Below are positions 45,231 to 52,135 of a DNA stretch of 64,000 nt, in pieces; position 1 is the first letter of the stretch, and each line of letters begins with the position of its first letter. Both the position numbers and the translations under genes were made by a program. The notes under the pieces are model-generated. The model did no database searches and was not told the DNA's origin. It was given only the letters and a program-made list of their open reading frames with translations. This DNA is from Planctomycetaceae bacterium (GTDB lineage: Bacteria; Planctomycetota; Planctomycetia; Planctomycetales; Planctomycetaceae), in the NCBI GenBank assembly GCA_002726205.1, contig PBSL01000009.1, positions 51,919 to 115,918 of the forward strand. Direction: 5' to 3'.

Positions 45231-46059
45231 AACCGTCTCCTGTCGCGTCGAGCCTCAGCGGTGCTCCGGCCTCGATCGACCGCTCGGCCGCCTCGGCGAC
45301 TCTCAACGCCGCCGCCGTGGCGATTGTCCCGGGATCGGCCGGGCGACCCTCGGAGATCGCTGTCGTGAATTCGCCCAGCAGGTTCACCAGCCCGGTCACG
45401 CCTTCACCGCCCCGCACCGCTTCGGGCTGGCCACCGGCATACAGCAGGTGCATGTTGTGGTGGTCGTCGGCATAGACCGAACCGTCCCCACCGATCAGCG
45501 ACAACGAATAATAGTCGTCACCAGCGGGAAGCGTGGTGGCCACATCGATCAGGGCCATGCCGTCGCCGGGGAACCCCAGGTGCAGGTGGGCGTAGCTGCC
45601 CGATTCGCCGCGGCGGACGGCATAGATCTCGCTTGGCAGCGTGTCGAACAACCAGTTGGCCAGGTCGAGTTGCTCGGCCAGGCAGGCGATGCTGACCGGG
45701 GCACCCGCGGGCATCCAGCGATGGATCCTGAGCAACCCGAGTGGTCCGAGCGCGCCGGCCGAGTTGACCGCCTGCACCTCCTGGATCGAGGGTCGAAACC
45801 GACCGGTTGCCGCCAGCATGACAACGATGCCGTCGGGCGCGGCCAGGCGGGCCGCATCATCCGCATTGCAGAGCGATCCGGGTAGCAGCAGTACGTGGTG
45901 ACCGGCGGCGGCGGCCTGGTTGGCAGCATCGACACCGGCGACCAGTACGGCATCGGCCGCATCGGCATCAACGATCGTCACGTCGGCCAACCGATCGGCG
46001 GCCGCCTGCCAGTCGAGATCCGCCGCGGGGTCGGAATCGATCAATCCGAGTTTCAGCAT
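45217..46059 (-). CDS. Degenerate Gfo/Idh/MocA-like protein
   Basis: Protein of 280 residues, about 90 shorter than its neighbours. It keeps the order of family elements (a shortened Rossmann part, then GPLGLLRIHRWMP, then the beta-sheet domain with SLIGGDGSVYADDHHNMHLLY and an ending of AALRVAEAAERSIEAGAPL), but the glycine-rich loop is missing and the EKP motif is replaced by AGHHVLLLPGS. NAD binding therefore looks lost or altered. ATG 46059 starts a normal first strand (MLKLGLID); the frame upstream to 46152 overlaps the MFS gene. The 14-base overlap with the active-looking paralog downstream suggests a catalytic/non-catalytic pair. Confidence 0.7.
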   Translation of the reverse strand: MLKLGLIDSDPAADLDWQAAADRLADVTIVDADAADAVLVAGVDAANQAAAAGHHVLLLPGSLCNADDAARLAAPDGIVVMLAATGRFRPSIQEVQAVNSAGALGPLGLLRIHRWMPAGAPVSIACLAEQLDLANWLFDTLPSEIYAVRRGESGSYAHLHLGFPGDGMALIDVATTLPAGDDYYSLSLIGGDGSVYADDHHNMHLLYAGGQPEAVRGGEGVTGLVNLLGEFTTAISEGRPADPGTIATAAALRVAEAAERSIEAGAPLRLDATGDGYELG

Positions 46060-46093
46060 GTTTCTTGCCGTCTTGTCCTGCCACTCGCGTCCA

Positions 46094-47659
46094 CTAGTCC
46101 TCGATCTCACCGCCGACACCCTCTGGCAGCAACAGAATGCCGATCGCACCAAGCAGGTAGATCAGGCTCATGATCTTCCCGAGCAGCGCGTAGTCTTCGT
46201 TGAACTGCTGGATCAGGATGGCACCGGCAAACACCGTCACGGCGGTGATGATACGACCGAAGTTGAAACAGACACCCGCCCCGGTCGACCGGATCCTGGT
46301 CACGAACAACTCGGGCAAGAACAGAGGCAACCAGCCGAAGAAAATCCCGCTGAAGAATCCCAGGGCGGCGAACCCGGCCAGGAACTGCCATTGCTCGGGC
46401 GTGTGGAACATGTAGACAAATTCGGCACAGACCAGGCACAGGATACTGGTCAGGAAGTACGTCTTCTTGCGACCCACGGCACTCGCAATCACCCCGCCCA
46501 GGAAGCTGCCGATGATCCCCGTCAGGGATCTCGCCATCCCGATATCGGCCTTGAGACTGGTTTGGCCGATTTCCTCACCGACCTTGTCCGCCCAGGCCTG
46601 TGACCAGCTGGAGGCTCCCCACCCACCCAACAGTGGCACGGTGGCCAGCAGGATTCCCACCAGGGTGACCCCGATCAGCCCCGGCTTGAACACGTCCCAG
46701 GTTGAAACGGCGGCACCGTCCTCGGCCAGGTCCTCTCCGGAGAGCAACTTCTTCCGATCCGCGATCCAGGTCGGCGACTCCGGTACACAGGCAATCACGA
46801 TTCCGGCCAACACGATCGGAGATCCACCCATCAAAAACACCCACCGCCACTGGTCGTAGCTCACGCCCACCTGGCGACCAACCCAGAAGGTCAGGAAGAT
46901 GCCCACGTTCGCGGCCGTGCCGATCACGCCAGCCAGCATCGGTCGAGACACTCCCTTCCACGCCTCGGACATCAACGCCACGCCATTGGGCCACATCCCA
47001 CCCACACCCATGCAGGTGATAAACCGGGCCAACCACAACTGCTCGGGAGACTGCGAGAAGTAGCCGATGAGCGACATGCCCGAATAGCAGGTGATCGCCG
47101 CCGCCATGCCCCGGGATCGCCCGTACCGATCCCCGATACGTCCAAACACCAGGCCACCCAGTGCTGCACCGAACAGAAACGCACAGACATAGAATCCGAA
47201 CCACTGGCCGGCAGGAGCTCCCAACCGGGCATCCACCACGTATCTCTCGAGTTCCTCGGTCGAGATGATCCCATCCTTGTCACCGGCCACGCCGAGGATC
47301 GTCACCCCGTCTGGATTCTTGGTCAGCCCCACCGCCTTCAGGTCGGACTGGGTGATTTCAACCCCGGCACCACCTTCGGGGCCGGACTTCTTGAAGTCTG
47401 CGGTCTGGATCACCCCGTCCTTGTCGCTGTCGAGCGACTTGCGGAGTTCCGCGAGGGTTGTTCTGTCCCCGGCGGTCAATTCACCCTCGCCGGAAATCAC
47501 CATCAGGTTCAGGGCCGCGGTACGCATGGCCAGGCCGTTGATGGCCATGTGCGTGCCACCAAAGAACCACCCCAGGAAGGCGGTTACTATGATCAGGTAC
47601 TTGCCCGTCTGGGTGAGCGAGGGGCTGGCATTGTCATTGAAGTCGGGAGAGTCGGACAC
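46094..47659 (-). CDS. MFS transporter with EF-hand-like loops between helices 1 and 2
   Basis: Protein of 521 residues with about twelve membrane helices of the major facilitator type: GRIGDRYGRSRG between helices 2 and 3, and WLPLFLPELFVTRIRSTGAG late in the chain as in sugar-porter/AAHS-type carriers. Between helix 1 (about 20-45) and helix 2 (about 150) is a ~90-residue soluble insert with two EF-hand-like loops: DSDKDGVIQTAD at 77-88 and AGDKDGIISTEE at 125-136 (the second lacks the first Asp). GTG 47659 was chosen because GAGG precedes it by about 7 bases; TTG 47674 is the alternative. It heads the minus-strand unit with the two Gfo/Idh-like genes, so it may import their substrate. Confidence 0.85.
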   Translation of the reverse strand: MSDSPDFNDNASPSLTQTGKYLIIVTAFLGWFFGGTHMAINGLAMRTAALNLMVISGEGELTAGDRTTLAELRKSLDSDKDGVIQTADFKKSGPEGGAGVEITQSDLKAVGLTKNPDGVTILGVAGDKDGIISTEELERYVVDARLGAPAGQWFGFYVCAFLFGAALGGLVFGRIGDRYGRSRGMAAAITCYSGMSLIGYFSQSPEQLWLARFITCMGVGGMWPNGVALMSEAWKGVSRPMLAGVIGTAANVGIFLTFWVGRQVGVSYDQWRWVFLMGGSPIVLAGIVIACVPESPTWIADRKKLLSGEDLAEDGAAVSTWDVFKPGLIGVTLVGILLATVPLLGGWGASSWSQAWADKVGEEIGQTSLKADIGMARSLTGIIGSFLGGVIASAVGRKKTYFLTSILCLVCAEFVYMFHTPEQWQFLAGFAALGFFSGIFFGWLPLFLPELFVTRIRSTGAGVCFNFGRIITAVTVFAGAILIQQFNEDYALLGKIMSLIYLLGAIGILLLPEGVGGEIED

Positions 47660-47836
47660 GGTGAACCTCGTCAATTGCTGTCAGAACACTCCGGTAATCA
47701 GAGGTGGATCACGCGGGGTGAGGGATGTGGATTCTATCGCAACCGCCTGCGTGATTCGATCGGTTCGCTCATTCGTTGGACGAATGGTGTTCTTGCCGAC
47801 AGAATTGAGAGAACCCTGACACCGGATTCACCGACT

Positions 47837-48748
47837 ATGACACATGACAGCGCACTGCGGGATCGCCTGAAGACGGTCCATACCTACGCGGCGACTCCGT
47901 TCACCGATGACCTGTTGCACCTCGACCTCGACGGATTCGAACGCAACGTCGCATTCCTGGTCGAGCACGGTATGCAGGTTGTGGCCGTGGGTGGCGGGAC
48001 CGGCGAGATCGGAGCGTTGACGGTTGACGAACTGGAAACACTGGTCGGGACCGCCTTGCGGACCGTCGATGGTCGGGCGCTGGTGATTGCCTGCCTGCCG
48101 GGGAACCTGGGAGAAGCGATCGAACTGCTTGGCCGTTACGAACGGCTGGGGGTCGAGCTGTGCCTGGGGATGCCACCGTTGGTCCGTGCAAAGATCCCCT
48201 CCGATCTCTCGGGAACCTGGAACTACTTCAACGAGCTGGGCCGGGTGACCGGACTGCCCTTGATGCCTTACAACACGCAGGGATGGCCGGCGGAATTCCT
48301 GGTCGAGCTGGCCGACATCGACGCGATCATTGGTGTGAAGGACCCCTGCCAGGTTCCCCACGAGTTCTTCAGGGCGATCCAGATGCTGGGCGACCGATTT
48401 GTCTGGGTGGGAAACAAGAAACACGATCCCGGCGTGGCCCACCTCAGATACCAGATGGGGATGGAGGGTTTCACGTCGGGCCAGGGCAATTTCTGGCCTG
48501 AACCCGAGCTGGCGATTCACGCGGCGGGGGTCGAAGGCGACTGGGACCGGATCATCGAGATTCAACAGCGGGTGGCGGTACTCGAACAGCTTCGGCTGGC
48601 CCATGACGATGCCGCGATGGTCAAGGTGGGCATGGACCTGGTGGGACTGGCCGGCGGCAAGGTCCGCCCGCCGCGAGTCGATGCCTCCGGGGAAGCACGC
48701 GAGGCATTCCGCGAAGCCCTGGTGGCGGCAAAGTGCCCGCTGATCTGA
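47837..48748 (+). CDS. DapA (dihydrodipicolinate synthase)-family lyase
   Basis: Protein of 303 residues, a class I aldolase-type barrel. The Schiff-base lysine is K168 in IIGVKDP and the partner tyrosine Y145 in LMPYN. The GGGTGE loop (52-57) stands where GTTGE is found in DapA. The family includes keto-deoxy sugar-acid aldolases and 5-keto-4-deoxyglucarate dehydratase, which fit the sugar-acid setting here better than lysine synthesis. ATG 47837 begins the conserved part; the frame runs upstream to 47549 inside the divergent MFS gene. The MFS gene at 48789 follows 40 bases later and is probably co-transcribed. Confidence 0.87.
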   Translation: MTHDSALRDRLKTVHTYAATPFTDDLLHLDLDGFERNVAFLVEHGMQVVAVGGGTGEIGALTVDELETLVGTALRTVDGRALVIACLPGNLGEAIELLGRYERLGVELCLGMPPLVRAKIPSDLSGTWNYFNELGRVTGLPLMPYNTQGWPAEFLVELADIDAIIGVKDPCQVPHEFFRAIQMLGDRFVWVGNKKHDPGVAHLRYQMGMEGFTSGQGNFWPEPELAIHAAGVEGDWDRIIEIQQRVAVLEQLRLAHDDAAMVKVGMDLVGLAGGKVRPPRVDASGEAREAFREALVAAKCPLI

Positions 48749-48788
48749 TCGCTGGCGACCGGCGAAACCTGCCACGACGAGCAAACAC

Positions 48789-50108
48789 ATGTCCCTTTCC
48801 GAGTTCACTCCGGTTTCCGCAGACGGCCTGAACCCGGCCAGCCGTCCGACCAATGTCCGCTGGTTGGTCTTCGGACTGGCCTCGGCGGCCAGCTACATCA
48901 ACTACGTTCACCGGTATTCGTGGGGAGTGATCAAGCCCTACCTGCTCGAGGACGGGGTTGTCACCGAAAAGGAGATGGGCTGGCTGGATGGCCTGATCGG
49001 GCTGACCTACGGGCTGGGACAGTTTCCCGGTGGCCTGGCCGGTGACCTGCTTGGTCCCCACCTGGTGATTCCAGTGGTGGCGGTGTTGTGGTCGTTCGTC
49101 GTGATCGTCCCGGTGATGGCCAAGGGTGTCTGGGGCCTGGCCGGCGCGAGGTTGTCAATGGGCCTGGTGCAGGCTCCCTGCTACCCGTGCCTGGGAAAGA
49201 TCACGCAGAGCTGGTTTCCTCGTTCGATCCGCACCAGCCTGCAGGGGTTTGTTTCCTCGTTCGCCGGCCGTGCCGGAGGCGCGTGCTCGTCGCTGTTGAT
49301 CGCCACGCTGTTGATGGGTGTCTTCGAGTTGAGCTGGCAGGCGGCACTGGTGATCAGTGCCCTGGGTGGTTTCGTCTTTGCCGTGGTCTTCTTCCTCTTG
49401 TTCCGTAACAGTCCTCGTGAACATCCCTGGGCGAACGCGGCCGAAGCCGAATTGATCGAGTCGGGCGAGGTGGTGACGACGGCCGACCGGCCCGTCCACT
49501 GGGACTGGTCGCCGGGCAATATCCGCAATCTGCTCGCGTTCTTCGGAGCGTCTTTTTCCAGTACCTTTGCCGACAACCTGTTCGTGTTCTGGATGCCGAC
49601 GTTCCTGGTCCAGGCCAAGGATTTCAGCCCGGTCGAGATGGGTGTTTTTGCCAGCCTGCCGTTGTGGGGTGGCGCGTTTGGCGGGCTGTGCGGTGGAATA
49701 CTCAATGACTGGCTGATCCGGACGATCGGCAATCGTCGCCGGGCCCGCCGACTGGTTGCCGGTGGCTGCAAGGTGATCGCGGCCGCACTGATCTGCTGCA
49801 GCCTCTATTTTGAGGACGGGCGGGTGATCATGGGTGTGCTGTTCTTCTGCAAGTTCTTCAGCGACATGAGCCAGCCCACCTGGTGGGGTACGGTGACCGA
49901 TATCGGTGGCCCGGCGGCCGGCCGGGTCTTCGGGATGGCCAACACGGTGGGTGCCGCCGGCCTGTTCGCGGCCGGGCCGATCATGATGTGGGTCAAGAGC
50001 GAGTACGGCTTCGACGGGTTGTTCTATTTCGTCGGCGGGGTCTACCTGTTGACCACCCTGTTCTGGTCCCAGGTCGACTGCACGCGTCGACTGGTCGTGG
50101 AACGCTAG
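48789..50108 (+). CDS. MFS transporter, ACS (hexuronate/glucarate) type
   Basis: Protein of 439 residues with twelve predicted helices. Features of the anion:cation symporter group: SYINYVHRYSWGVIKPYL in helix 1, the GWLDGLIGLTYGLGQFPGG region in helix 2, and the loop FRNSPREHPWANAAE after helix 6, which matches the typical ACS linker. Members such as ExuT and GudP import sugar acids with protons. It sits directly after the DapA-type lyase gene, which supports a sugar-acid substrate. Its end overlaps the converging hydrolase gene by four bases. Confidence 0.87.
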   Translation: MSLSEFTPVSADGLNPASRPTNVRWLVFGLASAASYINYVHRYSWGVIKPYLLEDGVVTEKEMGWLDGLIGLTYGLGQFPGGLAGDLLGPHLVIPVVAVLWSFVVIVPVMAKGVWGLAGARLSMGLVQAPCYPCLGKITQSWFPRSIRTSLQGFVSSFAGRAGGACSSLLIATLLMGVFELSWQAALVISALGGFVFAVVFFLLFRNSPREHPWANAAEAELIESGEVVTTADRPVHWDWSPGNIRNLLAFFGASFSSTFADNLFVFWMPTFLVQAKDFSPVEMGVFASLPLWGGAFGGLCGGILNDWLIRTIGNRRRARRLVAGGCKVIAAALICCSLYFEDGRVIMGVLFFCKFFSDMSQPTWWGTVTDIGGPAAGRVFGMANTVGAAGLFAAGPIMMWVKSEYGFDGLFYFVGGVYLLTTLFWSQVDCTRRLVVER

Positions 50109-50722
50109 CTGTCGAGGAATCCGGCGATCGACTCGACGGCCCAATCCCAGTTTTCCTCGGCCGTGCGGCCCGACCGCTTGCGGGGCACCAGGTCGTGGTC
50201 GCCGTCGGGGATCCAGTCGACGTGGATCCCCGGTGAGAGCCGGTAGCCGGCGACATCGTCGCGGTTGCCGAGCCGGTCACGTTCGCCCTGCAGGATCAGC
50301 GTCGGGGTTTGCAGGTCGGCCAGGTGCTGGGTCCGGGTCTTCTCGGGCCTGGCCGGAGGGTGAAACGGGTAACCCAGGCAGACCAGCCCGGCCACACCGC
50401 ATTCGTCGGCCACCAGGCTGGCCATTCTGCCACCCATCGACTTGCCGCCGATCACCAGTCCGTCGGCCCCCAGTTCGTCGATCACCGTCCGCCAGGTGTC
50501 GAGCAAGACCGGTTGCCTGTCCGGAGGGCGGCGCGTTCCATCCTGCCGGCGTTGCACCATGTAAGGGAATTCGAACCGCACGACCCGGATTCCCCTGCCC
50601 GCCAGGCCCTCGCTGATTGCTACCAGTGCGGGTGTATCAAGACCTCGTCCGGCACCGTGGGCCAGTACGATCGTGTGAACCGCGCGACGGGGTCCGTCGA
50701 AATGAAGTTGGATCGATGGCAT
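50105..50722 (-). CDS. Alpha/beta hydrolase of the KANL3/Tex30 (dienelactone hydrolase-like) type
   Basis: Protein of 205 residues. Oxyanion-region motif LAHGAGRG at 20-27; nucleophile Ser95 in GGKSMGGRM; Asp149 in LQGERDR; His176 in GDHDL. Length, the GKSMGG elbow and the Arg-rich segment YMVQRRQDGTRRPPDR fit the small KANL3/Tex30-like hydrolase group, whose substrates are mostly unknown. It is cytosolic, with no signal peptide. ATG 50722 begins the first strand. It lies downstream, on the same strand, of the PQQ-like gene at 50776, separated from it by a hairpin. Confidence 0.88.
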   Translation of the reverse strand: MPSIQLHFDGPRRAVHTIVLAHGAGRGLDTPALVAISEGLAGRGIRVVRFEFPYMVQRRQDGTRRPPDRQPVLLDTWRTVIDELGADGLVIGGKSMGGRMASLVADECGVAGLVCLGYPFHPPARPEKTRTQHLADLQTPTLILQGERDRLGNRDDVAGYRLSPGIHVDWIPDGDHDLVPRKRSGRTAEENWDWAVESIAGFLDS

Positions 50723-50745
50723 GGCCTGGGGCTGGTGGAGGTGAA

Positions 50746-50772
50746 ACCCGGTCGCTGAGCGATCGACCGGGT
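50746..50772 (-). terminator. Hairpin between PQQ-like gene and hydrolase gene
   Basis: ACCCGGTCG (50746-50754) and CGACCGGGT (50764-50772) are a perfect 9-base inverted repeat with a 9-base loop. It starts just after the stop of the PQQ-like gene on the minus strand and is followed on that strand by only a short T-run (part of GGGTTTCACC). A terminator or attenuator is plausible. Confidence 0.45.
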
Positions 50773-50775
50773 CGG

Positions 50776-52050
50776 TTACCTGCCGGCGGCCGGTGTGGCC
50801 GTGCGTTTGCCGATGCAGTACAGGTGTTCGGTCGTCCGCAGCAGGATCTGTCCCTGCGAGAAGATCGGCGTGGCAACGGTGAATTCGCCAAGCTCGTTGG
50901 CACCGACGACCTTGAAGCTGTTTCCGGATTCCAGGACGAACGTCTTACCGTCTTCGCGGGTGAGGTAAATCCGTCCCCCGGCCAGGATCGGCGACGACGT
51001 GTAGCCGGTCCGGTTCTTCTCGGTCACGCCGCTCCAGAGTGTCTTGCCCGTCTTGGCATCCAGGCAGGTGAGCTTGCCGCGGTCGCTGCAGACGAAGACG
51101 CGATTGCCCGAGACGATCGGGGTCGGGACATCGGCGGCGGCGCCGCCCTTGTTCTCCCAGGCGACGTGCGACTTGGTGACATCCCCGGAACCGCCCAGGC
51201 GGATTGCCGTCAGCGTTCCACCACGGGAATAGGGAGCCAGCAACAGGTCGCCGGCCAGCACCGGCGACGAGATGCTGCGGAAGTACTTCTGGCCGGTCGG
51301 GTTCAGCCCGCCGACTCGCCATGTTTCCTTGCCGGTCGTCACGTCATGGGCGGTGACGTGATCGGCACCCAGCACCAGCAAGGTCTCGCGGTTGCCCCGC
51401 TTCAGCACGATCGGTGTCGTGTAACTCTGGGCGGCCTCGAGCGGGGCTTCGAGATCGCGGTCCCGTTTCCAGACCGGTTTTCCGGTCGCCTTGTCGAACG
51501 CGGCCACGTAGGAACCACCGGTTTGCATGACGGCAATCAGGACCCGGTTGGCGGAAAGTACCGGCGACGTACCCAGGTCCCACCACAGTGTGTCCTTGCC
51601 CCAGGCTTTCTGGAGGTTGGTCTGCCAGACGATCTTGCCGGCGAGTGTCAGGCAGGCCAGGTCACCGCTTTTGAAGTACGTGTAGATGTGTCGACCGTCG
51701 GTGATCGCCGACGGATTGCTTCCACTGGCCTTGCGGTGCTTGCCCTTGATGCCCGAGCCGCCAACCGACGCCTTCCAGGTGATCTTGCCCGACCGGTCCA
51801 ACGACATCGCCGTGTTCCTGCCCGCCTGCTGGCAGGTCAGGATGATCTGTTCACCCCAGAGAATCGGCGTCGAGGTCCCCTTGCCCGGAAGAGCGATCTT
51901 CCAGGTGACGTTCTCGGTCTTGGTCCAGGAGACCGGGTAATTTCCGCTGGGTGCCACGCCGTTGAGAGTGGGGCCGCGCCAGCTGGGCCAGTTGTCGGCA
52001 TGTGCGGAGGTGGTCAGCAACAGGGCGAGAATGATCGTCAGGGTTCGCAT
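50776..52050 (-). CDS. Secreted PQQ-like beta-propeller protein
   Basis: Protein of 424 residues. ATG 52050 has GGAG about 9 bases upstream and begins a signal peptide (MRTLTIILALLLTTSAHA). The mature start DNWPSWRGPTLNGVAP and repeated blades (LDRSGKITWKAS, FDKATGKPVWKRD, LDAKTGKTLWSGV) match the propeller family represented also at 38800-40056. The protein is too short for a PQQ alcohol dehydrogenase and shows no heme motif; its role is unknown. It lies downstream of the DUF4091 gene on the same strand with 85 bases between, so the two may be expressed together. Confidence 0.87.
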   Translation of the reverse strand: MRTLTIILALLLTTSAHADNWPSWRGPTLNGVAPSGNYPVSWTKTENVTWKIALPGKGTSTPILWGEQIILTCQQAGRNTAMSLDRSGKITWKASVGGSGIKGKHRKASGSNPSAITDGRHIYTYFKSGDLACLTLAGKIVWQTNLQKAWGKDTLWWDLGTSPVLSANRVLIAVMQTGGSYVAAFDKATGKPVWKRDRDLEAPLEAAQSYTTPIVLKRGNRETLLVLGADHVTAHDVTTGKETWRVGGLNPTGQKYFRSISSPVLAGDLLLAPYSRGGTLTAIRLGGSGDVTKSHVAWENKGGAAADVPTPIVSGNRVFVCSDRGKLTCLDAKTGKTLWSGVTEKNRTGYTSSPILAGGRIYLTREDGKTFVLESGNSFKVVGANELGEFTVATPIFSQGQILLRTTEHLYCIGKRTATPAAGR

Positions 52051-52135
52051 CGTGGACTCCGTGTGATTCAACCGGTCGTGCGTTGCGGTGACAGGATACC
52101 AGAGAAAACGGATCGGACGGAACCGATGGCTGGAT

